Assembly: GCF_945862485.1 (NCBI RefSeq)
Contig: NZ_CAMAYF010000008.1
Span: 16,952 to 80,951, forward strand
Origin: Sphingorhabdus sp. EL138
Lineage (GTDB): Bacteria > Pseudomonadota > Alphaproteobacteria > Sphingomonadales > Sphingomonadaceae
Direction of reading: 5' to 3'
DNA length: 64,000 nt
The translations under genes were made by a program, and so were the position numbers. The notes under the pieces are model-generated. The model had not been told where the DNA came from. It made no database searches and saw only the letters and a list, made by a program, of their open reading frames with translations. This document shows, one piece after another, positions 43,331-54,189 of the stretch (within the stretch, counting starts at the first letter, position 1; each line of letters opens with the position of its first letter).

Positions 43331-44131
43331 ATGAAACGTACGCATTTGCCTTTAAACGGTCTGCGTGTCCTCGACGCCGCGGCACGGCGTTTGAGCTTTA
43401 CGAAGGCCGCCGACGAACTCGCGGTCACACCCGCCGCCGTCGGCCAGCAAATCCGTGCGCTGGAGGAAATGTTGGGCGTTGTGCTGTTCCGCCGCACGCC
43501 CAAGGGGCTTGAACTGACGGACGAAGCGGCAAACGGCCTTGATGCCCTGCGCGCCGGGTTCCTGCAATTCGAAGAATCGGTCCGTGCGATGCAGGCGGGG
43601 CAGTCGTCCAATGCGCTGACCATTGCCGCGCCGCGTGATTTCACCGCCAAATGGCTAGCCGCGCGACTTGCGATTTTTAGCAAGGCAAACCCCGATACGC
43701 GCTTTAATTTGGTTGCAGCGGACGAGAATATCGACTTTACCGAGGCCAATCTGGATCTCGCCATTCGCTTGACCACTGGGCCGGGCGAACATGAGGGTAT
43801 CCGGCTTGCAGCGGGCGCTTATGTGACTGTTGCTGCGCCAGAAGGCGGGGCAGACACACCGATTAGCTGGCCCAATTGCCCGCTTGCCAATGGCGTTGCC
43901 GCCTTACGCTTGGCCGACGCTGGCCTCGCCATTGACGCTGCGGCGATTGGGCTGGGCAAGGCGACCGTTCCATTGATCCTTGCCGAGGCTGACATCGCCA
44001 GCGGCAAAGTCCGTGCCGTCGATAATGCGAAGGAAAGCGATGACGCTTATTGGCTAGTCGCCCCCCTGCCGCAATGGCGGCAAAAGAAGGTCAAGGCGCT
44101 GGTTGACGCGTTGACTGAGAGTCATCGTTAA
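43331..44131 (+). CDS. LysR family transcriptional regulator
   Basis: A 266-residue protein. The N-terminal winged HTH is NGLRVLDAAARRLSFTKAAD ... VTPAAVGQQIRALEEMLG, of the GcvA/AmpR branch. The effector domain (AAPRDFTAKWLAARLAIF, FTEANLDLAIRLTTG) is shortened, about 25-30 residues less than typical GcvA. The target is unknown; it is last in the metZ-apaG transcript, 10 nt after apaG. Confidence 0.87.
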   Translation: MKRTHLPLNGLRVLDAAARRLSFTKAADELAVTPAAVGQQIRALEEMLGVVLFRRTPKGLELTDEAANGLDALRAGFLQFEESVRAMQAGQSSNALTIAAPRDFTAKWLAARLAIFSKANPDTRFNLVAADENIDFTEANLDLAIRLTTGPGEHEGIRLAAGAYVTVAAPEGGADTPISWPNCPLANGVAALRLADAGLAIDAAAIGLGKATVPLILAEADIASGKVRAVDNAKESDDAYWLVAPLPQWRQKKVKALVDALTESHR

Positions 44132-44140
44132 TTTGCAGAT

Positions 44141-44229
44141 CACCGTCACCCTGAACTTGTTTCAGGGTCTATCGTGCAGCAAGGACGGACCTCGAAAGGC
44201 GGAATAGACCCTGAACCAAGTTCAGGGTG
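44141..44229. repeat. Inverted-repeat element, family CTGAACTTGTTTCAG (copy B)
   Basis: The left arm CACCCTGAACTTGTTTCAGG (from 44147) and the right arm ending CCTGAACCAAGTTCAGGGTG are inverted about a 25-nt centre, with TCTATC/AATAGA continuing the complementarity. The arms match copy A. It fills the convergent gap between the LysR gene and parE and may also act as a terminator structure, though there is no T-run. Confidence 0.8.
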
Positions 44230-44259
44230 TTTCCAGTGGAAGGAGACTACCCAACCCGA

Positions 44260-46272
<2,013 letters not shown>

Positions 46273-46335
46273 TCACCCGCGCAAGCAAGAGCGCAAAGCT
46301 TTGAAAATCGCCTGTGGATATTTCGTTTCCGGTCC

Positions 46336-47007
46336 TTAACGGACGCGTGGTCCACCGAATGGCATGGGGGGTGGAGGACGACGCACACCGCGTGGAAGCT
46401 GCGCCTGATAGGCGCGGCCGCAATGTTCGACGCAATATGGAAAACCGGAGTTTACCGGCACACCGCAGAAATGGAAATCCGCTTCGCCGGGGTGGCCGAG
46501 CGGCCAGCGGCAAATACGCTCGTTCAAATCCAGCAAGGACGTTTTGTCCGCCATTTCGGGGCTTGGTTTTGCGGGCACAAGGCGGCGTGGCGGGGCAGGC
46601 GGGATGGGCGCTTGTTGATCTCCGGGACCCTGACGCATGAAACCGCCCGGTCCAATCGATACGATACGCGGCATCGCCGACGCGCGCGACACAGGAGCCT
46701 CTAAAGCATTATCATCTGCGCGCATGGGGGCAATGGGTTCAGCGGCTGGGGCGGATGGCCGCAAGCGCGCTGGCGCAGCGGCGGCAGGCGCCTTTGCCGG
46801 AGCAGGTGCAGCCTTTTTCGGCGCAGCTTTTTTATCGGGGTCATTGGACTTAACAGGGGAAGGGCGTGATTTTAGGCCCAAACGGTGGGCCTTGCCAATC
46901 ACGGCATTGCGGCTGACCCCGCCAAGTTCATCTGCAATCTGGCTTGCTGTTAGGCCTTTGTCCCAAAGCGCCTTTAAATGATCAATCCGCTGGTCGGTCC
47001 AGGACAT
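46336..47007 (-). CDS. gcrA: GcrA cell-cycle regulator
   Basis: A 223-residue protein. The N-terminal HTH is SWTDQRIDHLKALWDKGLTA, then SQIADELGGVSRNAVIGKAHRLGL. A long low-complexity Ala/Pro/Lys linker follows (residues about 50-150), then the conserved sigma70-binding end ERICRWPLGHPGEADFHFCG and YCVEHCGRAYQ. GcrA binds sigma70-RNA polymerase and activates promoters carrying N6-methylated GANTC sites, linking replication to transcription. It is a marker of alphaproteobacteria. Confidence 0.95.
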   Translation of the reverse strand: MSWTDQRIDHLKALWDKGLTASQIADELGGVSRNAVIGKAHRLGLKSRPSPVKSNDPDKKAAPKKAAPAPAKAPAAAAPARLRPSAPAAEPIAPMRADDNALEAPVSRASAMPRIVSIGPGGFMRQGPGDQQAPIPPAPPRRLVPAKPSPEMADKTSLLDLNERICRWPLGHPGEADFHFCGVPVNSGFPYCVEHCGRAYQAQLPRGVRRPPPPMPFGGPRVR

Positions 47008-47098
47008 AAATGCAATTCCAATAACGAGTTTTATTTGCCGCGTGCATGACGCGATTGCGCCTTGCGGTTATCGTTGCAAGCCGATAGTCGATTGCGCG

Positions 47099-47956
47099 AT
47101 GACTATCCACCATAAAAGCAATATAGGCCAAGATAGGGATGCTAATCCCATTGTGCAACTGCCCGACGGCGAACGGCATATCCGCAATGTAAACTGGGTC
47201 GGGCTGCAAACCTTGTACATGAAAGAGGTTCGCCGCTTTTTCAAGGTGCAGATGCAAACCGTGTGGGCCCCGTCCATTACAACCTTGCTCTATCTGATTA
47301 TCTTCACCGTCGCTTTGGGCTCAGTTAAGCCAATTGTGCTTGGCGTGTCATTTGCAGATTTTATCGCGCCTGGCCTGATCATCATGGGGATGATGCAGAA
47401 CGCGTTTGCGAACTCGAGCTTCTCACTGCTGGTCGGTAAAATTCAGGGTACGATTGTGGATTATCTGATGCCGCCTTTGTCCAATGCGGAGGTTTTAGCC
47501 GCGCTCACGGCGGCGGCGGTGACACGGGCGTTTCTGGTTGGCGGAACGATATGGCTCGCCATGCTATTCTGGCCCGGTGTCCACGTCACGCCGGTGCATT
47601 ATTGGGCGGTTTTGTGGTTCGGGTTGATGGGGGCCATGATGCTTTCGCTTATTGGCGTTATGACCTCGATCTGGGCGGAAAAGTTTGATCATACCGCAGC
47701 GGTCAGCAACTTCATCGTCGCGCCTGCGGCTTTGCTGTCGGGTACTTTCTATTCGGTCGATAAACTGTCGCCCGTTTTTCAGGCTATCAGCCACGCCAAC
47801 CCGTTTTTCTACGCGATTTCGGGCTTCCGCTATGGCTTTATCGGCAGCGCGGATAGCCCGGTGATGTTTGGCGCATTACTGCTATTGGGCATCAATGGGG
47901 TGTTGGGGCTTATCTGCTATCTCTTGCTGCGCTCTGGATGGAAATTACGCGCATAA
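47099..47956 (+). CDS. ABC-2 type transporter permease
   Basis: The start is tentatively ATG 47099 (MTIHHKSN, 285 residues); ATG 47042 is in frame and gives 304. Six hydrophobic segments are visible, with the ABC-2 signature in the fifth region (FDHTAAVSNFIVAPAALLSGTFYS) and KEVRRFFKVQMQTVWAPSIT at the start. This is the YadH-like drug/lipid-linked exporter class. The partner ATPase is not beside it, so it must be encoded elsewhere or the gene was separated. It is divergent from gcrA. Confidence 0.86.
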   Translation: MTIHHKSNIGQDRDANPIVQLPDGERHIRNVNWVGLQTLYMKEVRRFFKVQMQTVWAPSITTLLYLIIFTVALGSVKPIVLGVSFADFIAPGLIIMGMMQNAFANSSFSLLVGKIQGTIVDYLMPPLSNAEVLAALTAAAVTRAFLVGGTIWLAMLFWPGVHVTPVHYWAVLWFGLMGAMMLSLIGVMTSIWAEKFDHTAAVSNFIVAPAALLSGTFYSVDKLSPVFQAISHANPFFYAISGFRYGFIGSADSPVMFGALLLLGINGVLGLICYLLLRSGWKLRA

Positions 47957-47992
47957 TCAGCGCTGCAAGGTGGATTTAAGCTGTTCTACCCC

Positions 47993-48412
47993 TTAGCTTG
48001 TGGGGGTCCATGTCTGCGCCTGACAAAAGGGTCCAATACATCCTTTGACGACCAGATTACCTGAGTTGCCCTTATAGACGATTGAGCGATAGGTTTTGCC
48101 TGACTTCGGATCGTAAATCTGGCCCTTCCATTCTTTGCCGTCCGACTTAAATCCCGTCAGGACATTCATGCCCAATATCGTTCGGTTGCGTAGCGCTTTA
48201 TCGGGATTGTTCACATCCTTCGCGCCTGCACCTGCTGGTGGGTTGACAAGAAACTTCACGAGCTTCCCGCATAATGCCGCGCCACATTGGTACACTTCGA
48301 CCACACCGTCCTTGCTTTGTGTGATCCAGCGCCCAGAAATTGGCGCGGCGGCTTGCGCCGGAATTGCCGCGCAGATTACGGCGGCGATTATCCATTTCGT
48401 TGCGTGGTGCAT
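47993..48412 (-). CDS. DUF2147 family secreted protein
   Basis: A 139-residue protein with a Sec signal (KWIIAAVICAAIPAQAAA). The DUF2147 pattern is GRWITQSKDGVVEVYQCGAA, LCGKLVKF, and LTGFKSDGKEWKGQIYDPKSG. It is a calycin-like small periplasmic beta-barrel fold by family prediction. Function unknown. It is monocistronic and convergent with the ABC permease. Confidence 0.88.
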   Translation of the reverse strand: MHHATKWIIAAVICAAIPAQAAAPISGRWITQSKDGVVEVYQCGAALCGKLVKFLVNPPAGAGAKDVNNPDKALRNRTILGMNVLTGFKSDGKEWKGQIYDPKSGKTYRSIVYKGNSGNLVVKGCIGPFCQAQTWTPTS

Positions 48413-48506
48413 ATTTGGTCCTTCGCTTTTGAGACTAGCATAAACGGCAGATTAGCAAGCTGCAATGCTTTTGCCTTTTGCTAGTGCCGTGCTAATTGCC
48501 TAACGC

Positions 48507-49139
48507 ATGAATGAGATTGTCCTGTTCGATTATTGGCGTTCTTCCGCCAGCTATCGCGTGCGCATTGTGCTGAACCTTAAAAATGTTCCGTACACGCGCG
48601 TGCCAACCAGCCTGCTGGACAATGCCCAAAGGGCGCCTGATTATGTGGCGCGTAATCCCCAAGGCTTTGTGCCCACATTGTCTATAGACGGGCATGATCT
48701 GACGCAGAGCTTGGCGATTATTGATTATCTCGATGCGGTATATCCCGACCCCGCGATGGTGTCGTCCAATCCGACAGAGCGCGCGAAGACATTGGCGCAA
48801 GCGTTGATCATTGCTGCCGACATACATCCCATCGATAATTTGCGCGTGTTGCGATATCTGAAGGATCAGATGGGCCAATCGCAAGAGGCTGTCGACCAAT
48901 GGTACCGGCACTGGATAACCGAAGGCTTCACGGCGTTGGAGGCTATGGCCCCCGAACATGGCTTATTTGGCGGTGACTTGCCGAATTTGGCTGATGTCTG
49001 CCTGGTGCCGCAAATGGCGAATGCCCGCCGCGTGGATACGCCGCTGCATGCCTTTCCCAAGCTATTGCGGATGGATGCCGCGCTGACTGCGCTGCCGGCT
49101 TTTGCTGCGGCGCATCCTGACCAAGTGAAGCCCGACTGA
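48507..49139 (+). CDS. maiA: Maleylacetoacetate isomerase (zeta-class GST)
   Basis: A 210-residue GST-fold protein. The zeta-class glutathione motif is RSSASYRVRIVLNLK (S-S-A-S, residues 12-15). NPQGFVPTL and LTQSLAIIDYLD follow, then a C-terminal helical domain with IHPIDNLRVLRYL and DLPNLADVCLVPQ. It converts 4-maleyl- to 4-fumarylacetoacetate in tyrosine/homogentisate breakdown. It is coupled to a MarR regulator (TGATG), and the fumarylacetoacetate-hydrolase family gene lies close downstream. Confidence 0.93.
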   Translation: MNEIVLFDYWRSSASYRVRIVLNLKNVPYTRVPTSLLDNAQRAPDYVARNPQGFVPTLSIDGHDLTQSLAIIDYLDAVYPDPAMVSSNPTERAKTLAQALIIAADIHPIDNLRVLRYLKDQMGQSQEAVDQWYRHWITEGFTALEAMAPEHGLFGGDLPNLADVCLVPQMANARRVDTPLHAFPKLLRMDAALTALPAFAAAHPDQVKPD

Positions 49140-49585
49140 TGCCAAACCAAAAACTGACGCTCCGTGCGTTTTTGCCCTATCAATTATCCATCACATCGAA
49201 CGCGGTCAGTGACCTGATCGCGCGCGCCTATCGTGGCAAATTTGCGCTCAAGGTGCCGGAATGGCGTGTCATGGCGCTGTTGGGTGAAAGCGATGTGGCA
49301 ACCCAGCGGCAGTTGGTTTCCGCAACCGCGATGGACAAGGTAACCGTGAACCGCGCGTGCAAGACGTTGGAAGACCGCAGCCTTATTAGCCGTGTGCCGA
49401 ACATGTCGGATGGCCGCTCACATCATCTGGCGCTCACGCCTGCAGGCCGCGATTTGTACGACCAAATTGTACCGGAGGCGCTGGCGTTAGAGGCCGAGCT
49501 TGAGAAGATATTAGGCAGCGGTGAGGCCAAGTTGCTGGAGGCGATGTTGGCGCAATTACGTCTGCGGGTCGCCGAGCTGGGTTGA
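49139..49585 (+). CDS. MarR family transcriptional regulator
   Basis: A 148-residue winged-HTH protein: EWRVMALLGESDVATQRQLV, TAMDKVTVNRACKTLEDRSLI, wing NMSDGRSHHLALTPAG. Its ATG overlaps the maiA stop by one base. MarR proteins next to maiA often control homogentisate catabolism, so that role is inferred here. The ligand is unknown. Confidence 0.88.
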   Translation: MPNQKLTLRAFLPYQLSITSNAVSDLIARAYRGKFALKVPEWRVMALLGESDVATQRQLVSATAMDKVTVNRACKTLEDRSLISRVPNMSDGRSHHLALTPAGRDLYDQIVPEALALEAELEKILGSGEAKLLEAMLAQLRLRVAELG

Positions 49586-49598
49586 GTTTGCGATAATC

Positions 49599-50546
49599 TC
49601 AATTGTTCGATATCGCAGGACGTCCGACCTTCGCACTGGCCGTTGTGGGCATCTTATTCTCCAGCACATCCAGCCAAATCCGCGCATTTTCTCCGATGAA
49701 AACCTGTGGCCGTGATGGCTTTAGCGCCAAAGTGTTTTCCCATTGCATAATGAGCCCGGTGGCTTCGGCAATGGCCGCGTCAAATTTCTGCGGTTTGCGT
49801 AAGGCGTGGTTCATCAAGGCATCGCCAAAAAAGGTCCAGTCATTGCCCGGCGCGCAGCCGAATGAAGTGCGCTGCGATGATGCGGCCGTTACGATAACGG
49901 TCTGATCATTGGTCAGCAACGGAATGAAAATCCCAGAATAGCAGGCCGATAGCAGCACCATGCGGCGCTTGACACCGATACCGTCGAGCAAATCGGCAAG
50001 CCCTTGCGGCGCTATCATGCCCGCAGCATTGTCCTTGTCACGATAGGCAAGGCCCGACAAAGGGTCGCCATGGCTGGTGGCGAATAGGATGAGGACATCT
50101 TCCTTTGTGTCCATCTTGTCGGCAATCGCGGCCAATGCTGTGGCGAGGTTTGAGGGCGACCCTTGCGGCGCGCCTGTGGCTTTATCGTCGCCGCCTGCGG
50201 CCAAATATACAGTGCGACCCGTCGCCCCATAACGCCGCGCCAATATCTTTGCGGCTTCAGCAGACTCGCGCGCAAAGACCGCGTCGGAATCGAGGCCAAT
50301 GGAGACCACATAAGCGTCAACGACTCCCGGCCTTTGCGGTTGCAACGCATTGATCGCAGTGGACAGTTTTTTGTGCTGCGCCAGATACCAAGTCGCTGAC
50401 CGCTTCTGTTCTGCAAACCAACCGTTTTTGGCTGCTTCGACCGTGTTAAAGCCCTGTTGCTGGCTAAAGGCAGAGCCAGTGACGAGCAACGAAAGCGCCA
50501 TCGCTCCTGCCTGAACCAACCGCAATTTGGCGTTCTTATTTGCCAT
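49599..50546 (-). CDS. Secreted caspase-like peptidase, C13 (legumain) family
   Basis: The start is set at ATG 50546 (MANKNAKLRL, 315 residues) just before a Sec signal (ALSLLVTGSAFSQQ); the ORF-track start lies 86 codons upstream and overlaps the divergent fah-like gene. The CD-clan dyad is visible: His159 in LFATSHGDP and Cys202 in LLSACYSG, with beta-strand flanks and GLDSDAVFARESAEAAKILARRYG before them. Substrates are unknown; legumains favour Asn/Asp. It is unlinked by operon to the tyrosine genes that surround it. Confidence 0.88.
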   Translation of the reverse strand: MANKNAKLRLVQAGAMALSLLVTGSAFSQQQGFNTVEAAKNGWFAEQKRSATWYLAQHKKLSTAINALQPQRPGVVDAYVVSIGLDSDAVFARESAEAAKILARRYGATGRTVYLAAGGDDKATGAPQGSPSNLATALAAIADKMDTKEDVLILFATSHGDPLSGLAYRDKDNAAGMIAPQGLADLLDGIGVKRRMVLLSACYSGIFIPLLTNDQTVIVTAASSQRTSFGCAPGNDWTFFGDALMNHALRKPQKFDAAIAEATGLIMQWENTLALKPSRPQVFIGENARIWLDVLENKMPTTASAKVGRPAISNN

Positions 50547-50625
50547 GTCGCTATGTCTAAACGCAGAGTTGCAGTTGCCGCAACTGCAATATCGTTGCAT
50601 GATGGACAAAAGCCGGAGAAAACCC

Positions 50626-51633
50626 ATGAAACTTGCATCATTGAAGTCGGGCCGTGACGGACATCTGGTTGTCGTGTCGGACAATCTTGCTTGGTACGCC
50701 GATGCCGCGCATATCGTCCCGACGTTGCAGGCCGCCCTTGACGATTGGGAAGAGTTTGCGCCCCGGTTGCAAGCGCTGGCGACAGATCTTGAACATGCTG
50801 TCATTCCGCGTCAACGTTTCCACGAACATGACGCCGCCGCACCTTTGCCGCGCGCCTATCAATGGGCGGACGGTTCGGCTTATGTCAATCATGTCGAATT
50901 GGTCCGCAAAGCGCGGGGCGCCGTTTTGCCGGAAAGTTTCTGGCATGACCCATTAATGTATCAGGGCGGATCAGACGCATTCATGGGCGCGCGCGACGAC
51001 ATCTCCTTGGCCGACGAAGCCTGGGGATGTGACTTGGAGGCGGAGATTGTTGTGGTGACGGGCGATGTGCCGCAAGGAACATCGCCGGCGGACGCCTTGT
51101 CTCATGTCCGGCTGGTTGGCCTTGTGAATGATGTGTCCTTACGTAATCTGATCCCTGCCGAGTTGGAAAAGGGCTTTGGCTTTGTTCAATCGAAACCCGC
51201 CAGCGCTTTATCGCCGGTGTTCGTCACGCCGGACAGCCTTGGCGACTATTGGAAGGATGGAAAGCTGCACCGTCCATTGAATGTTGACCTTAATGGTGAG
51301 GCATTTGGACGCGCGGTGGCTTCGGACGATTGCACCTTTGATTTTGGAACTTTGATCGCGCATCTCGCCAAGACGCGCAATATCGGGGCAGGGTCGATTA
51401 TCGGTTCGGGCACAGTATCCAACCGTGATGCCGATGGCGGTCCTGGCAAGCCCGTCGCCGCTGGCGGCTTGGGCTATAGCTGTTTGGCCGAAGTCCGCAT
51501 GGTCGAGAAAATCCAGACGGGCGACATGGCGACACCATTCCTGAAGGACGGCGATGTTGTGCGGATTGAAGTGCTCGACAAGGCCGGACACAGCATCTTT
51601 GGCGCTATTGAGCAGACCGTCCGTAAAAGTTGA
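50626..51633 (+). CDS. Fumarylacetoacetate hydrolase family protein
   Basis: The start is set at ATG 50626 (MKLASLKSGRDG, 335 residues) with CCGGAGA upstream. The FAH fold motifs are present: YQGGSDAFMGARDDISLADE, the acidic metal site WGCDLEAEIVVVTG, LVNDVSLRNLIP, GFGFVQSKPASALSPVFVT, and SIIGSGTVSNRD. Placed near maiA it likely splits fumarylacetoacetate to fumarate and acetoacetate. Related acylpyruvate hydrolases cannot be fully excluded. It is divergent from the C13 gene. Confidence 0.88.
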   Translation: MKLASLKSGRDGHLVVVSDNLAWYADAAHIVPTLQAALDDWEEFAPRLQALATDLEHAVIPRQRFHEHDAAAPLPRAYQWADGSAYVNHVELVRKARGAVLPESFWHDPLMYQGGSDAFMGARDDISLADEAWGCDLEAEIVVVTGDVPQGTSPADALSHVRLVGLVNDVSLRNLIPAELEKGFGFVQSKPASALSPVFVTPDSLGDYWKDGKLHRPLNVDLNGEAFGRAVASDDCTFDFGTLIAHLAKTRNIGAGSIIGSGTVSNRDADGGPGKPVAAGGLGYSCLAEVRMVEKIQTGDMATPFLKDGDVVRIEVLDKAGHSIFGAIEQTVRKS

Positions 51634-51689
51634 AGGGGAATGCACTCCCCACTTAAATATCCATACCGCATATATTACGAAAGACGGCC

Positions 51690-52646
51690 ATGCCCATAAC
51701 CAACACACCAATGAACCGACGCATCATTCCGGCTGAAGCGGTGGAAAGCATCTGGCATGCCGCCGACCAATGGGCCATTCGCCGTATTGATTGGCAGGGG
51801 GCAAACCCGCCGCGCGGGTCATTATTGTTCCTACCGGGGCGCGGCGACCATTATGAGAAATATTTGGAGACGCTGGCCTATTATGCCGATGCCGGCTGGC
51901 GCGTAACGGCGATCGACTGGCGCGGGCAGGGCGAATCCGGACGGCTATTGGCGGACCCGCATGTTGGCCATATCGATGATTTCGCAACTTGGATTGCCGA
52001 CCTGCGGTATTTCTGGAGTGCTTGGAAAAGGGAAACGCCCGGCCCGCATGTTGTTATGGCACACAGCATGGGCGGACAACTGGCCATGCGTGCTTTGGTG
52101 GAACAGGCGATGGACCCTGACGCGGTCGTGTTGAGCGCGCCGATGTTGGGCATTCAAACCGGCGGCCTGCCGCTGGCCCTGAACCACGCTTTTGCCAAGC
52201 TAATGGTCAAAATCGGCAAGGGCGAGGATGCCGCGTGGAAAGTCAGCGAGAAGCCGATGTCGCCCATGGAGATGCGTGGCAAAATGTTGACACATGATGA
52301 CGACCGTTACGAAGACGAAATCGCTTGGTGGAAATCGCGCCCGAATGTCAAATTAGGCCCGCCAAGCTGGCATTGGATCGAACGCGCGATTGCATCGATC
52401 CGCATGTTGGAAGCGCCAGGTCTGTTGGAGGCGGTAAAGACGCCTATCTTGCTGCTCGCGACCACCGCCGATCAATTGGTTAGCACCCCGCGCGTGATCG
52501 CCGACAGCAAGCGCTTGCCACATGCAGAGACGCTGATCTTCGGCAAGGAAGCCGCGCATGAATTGTTGCGAGAGGCAGATCCCGTGCGTGACCAGTGCCT
52601 TGCACGGATCGACAGCTTTCTGGAAGCCAACGCACCGCGACCATGA
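51690..52646 (+). CDS. Alpha/beta hydrolase, lysophospholipase-like
   Basis: A 318-residue protein. The nucleophile elbow is VVMAHSMGGQLAMRAL (Ser in H-S-M-G-G), and the oxyanion loop is LFLPGRGDHYEKYLE. The acid/His regions are near ILLLATTADQLVS and GKEAAHELLRE. It resembles PldB/monoglyceride-lipase-like enzymes. The substrate is unknown. The stop overlaps the next ATG as ATGA, so it is coupled to the FAD oxidoreductase. Confidence 0.87.
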   Translation: MPITNTPMNRRIIPAEAVESIWHAADQWAIRRIDWQGANPPRGSLLFLPGRGDHYEKYLETLAYYADAGWRVTAIDWRGQGESGRLLADPHVGHIDDFATWIADLRYFWSAWKRETPGPHVVMAHSMGGQLAMRALVEQAMDPDAVVLSAPMLGIQTGGLPLALNHAFAKLMVKIGKGEDAAWKVSEKPMSPMEMRGKMLTHDDDRYEDEIAWWKSRPNVKLGPPSWHWIERAIASIRMLEAPGLLEAVKTPILLLATTADQLVSTPRVIADSKRLPHAETLIFGKEAAHELLREADPVRDQCLARIDSFLEANAPRP

Positions 52647-53752
52647 GCGACTTTGACTTTGCGATTATTGGGGCCGGTATTGCTGGCGCAAGCCTTGCGG
52701 CCCAATTGTCCGCGCGGGCATCGGTGGTATTGATCGAGGCCGAGGCCCATCCCGGTTATCATTCGACGGGTCGATCCGCGGCTTTTTGGGTCGAGTGCTA
52801 TGGCGGGCCGGGGGTTCAGCCGCTTACCACCGCTTCGGGCCCGTTTCTGGCCAAGCCACCTGCGGATTTCCATGACGGCCCATTGATGCACAAGCGCGGC
52901 GCGCTGCACATCGGCACATTGGAACAGACGCCGATGGCAGAGAATATGCTCACCGAATTCGCGGCCAGCGGCGTGCAGATCGACGTCAATGATCGCGCTG
53001 CAGTTGAAACGCGTGTCCCCGGACTACGCAGCGATTGGACACATGGTCTTTGGGAGCCAGATTGTTGCGACATTGACGTTGCCGCGCTCCACGCCGCGTA
53101 TTTGCGCCAAGCCAAACGACAAGGCACAGCGCTATTCTGCAACAGTCGCCTGCATGCCGCGAATTGGCGAAATGGCGCATGGCAGATCGCAGCAGGCAGC
53201 CTGAACTGCGCGGCAAAAATCATCATTAACGCGGCGGGCGCATGGGCCGATGACGTGGCGCGGTTGGCGCAGGTCCGGCCCTTGGGCATCCAACCCTATC
53301 GCCGCACTATCGCACAATTGGTCGTGTCGCCAGATGTTCCGGCAGACTTGCCTTTGGTTATTGGGTTGGACGGTAGCTTTTACTTCAAGCCCGATGCGGG
53401 CGGCCGCTTATGGCTTAGCCCGCATGACGAAACTGCAACCCCGGCTTGCGACGCTGCGCCTGAGGAATTGGACATCGCCACCGCCATTGATCGCCTGCAG
53501 ACCGTGGTCGATTGGGACATTCAGCGCGTCGAACATAAATGGGCCGGGCTGCGCAGTTTCGCACCGGATCGATTGCCCGTCATTGGCCGCGATAAGGCGA
53601 ATGACGCGTTTTTCTGGTTCGCAGGGCAGGGCGGATTTGGAATCCAGACCGCACCCGCCGCAGCACAGCTTGCTGGGTCATTGCTCGATGACGCTATCGT
53701 CGCGCCGTCCAAGGTCGACGCGGCAGTCTACACACCATCGCGGTTTCTTTAA
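52643..53752 (+). CDS. FAD-dependent oxidoreductase, DAO family
   Basis: The start is ATG 52643 ([12 protein letters not shown], 369 residues), overlapping the hydrolase stop. The FAD Rossmann motif is [16 protein letters not shown] (residues 8-23). The DAO-type C-terminus is [16 protein letters not shown] and [14 protein letters not shown]. It resembles glycine/D-amino acid oxidases or L-2-hydroxyglutarate-type dehydrogenases; the substrate is unknown. Its stop overlaps the convergent rnhA stop in a shared TTAA. Confidence 0.87.
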   Translation: MSDFDFAIIGAGIAGASLAAQLSARASVVLIEAEAHPGYHSTGRSAAFWVECYGGPGVQPLTTASGPFLAKPPADFHDGPLMHKRGALHIGTLEQTPMAENMLTEFAASGVQIDVNDRAAVETRVPGLRSDWTHGLWEPDCCDIDVAALHAAYLRQAKRQGTALFCNSRLHAANWRNGAWQIAAGSLNCAAKIIINAAGAWADDVARLAQVRPLGIQPYRRTIAQLVVSPDVPADLPLVIGLDGSFYFKPDAGGRLWLSPHDETATPACDAAPEELDIATAIDRLQTVVDWDIQRVEHKWAGLRSFAPDRLPVIGRDKANDAFFWFAGQGGFGIQTAPAAAQLAGSLLDDAIVAPSKVDAAVYTPSRFL

Positions 53753-54189
53753 CGCTGCGCCGCAACCTCCGCCGCGTCACTTGCCAGCCGGTCGGCGCGT
53801 TCATTTTCAGGGTGGCCATTATGGCCTTTCACCCAAATCCACTCGACCTGATGCCGGGCAACGGCATCGATCAAATCACGCCATAAATCGGCATTGCGGA
53901 CGGGCTGCTTGGATGCGTTTTTCCATCCATTGCGTTGCCAGCCATGGATCCATTTGGTGATTCCATCGAGGACATATTTGCTGTCGGTGTGCAGTTTGAC
54001 ATGGCACGGCTCGATCAGGATTTTGAGCGCCTGTATCGCAGCAGAAAGCTCCATCCGGTTATTGGTGGTGTCGGGATCGCCGCCCGAAATTTCTTTTTCA
54101 TGCTTGCCATAGCGGATTACAGCGCCCCAACCGCCCGGCCCGGGGTTGCCCTTGCACGCGCCATCGGTAAATACCTCAAGCTGTTTCAA
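53749..54189 (-). CDS. rnhA: Ribonuclease HI
   Basis: A 146-residue protein. The catalytic carboxylates are in [16 protein letters not shown] (Asp8 region), [12 protein letters not shown] (Glu) and LHTDSKYV (Asp), plus a late Asp in ERADRLAS. The handle region [15 protein letters not shown] is present. It cuts RNA in RNA:DNA hybrids. It is the last gene of ispH-thrB-rnhA and overlaps thrB by 4 nt. Confidence 0.95.
   Translation of the reverse strand: MKQLEVFTDGACKGNPGPGGWGAVIRYGKHEKEISGGDPDTTNNRMELSAAIQALKILIEPCHVKLHTDSKYVLDGITKWIHGWQRNGWKNASKQPVRNADLWRDLIDAVARHQVEWIWVKGHNGHPENERADRLASDAAEVAAQR

Noticed and set aside
46480-46545. tRNA-like stretch GGGGTGGCCGAGCGGCCAGC with a CGTTCAAATCC segment
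   Set aside because: It resembles a tRNA-Leu/Ser D arm and T arm, but it is the conserved C-terminal coding part of gcrA on the minus strand and does not close an acceptor stem.
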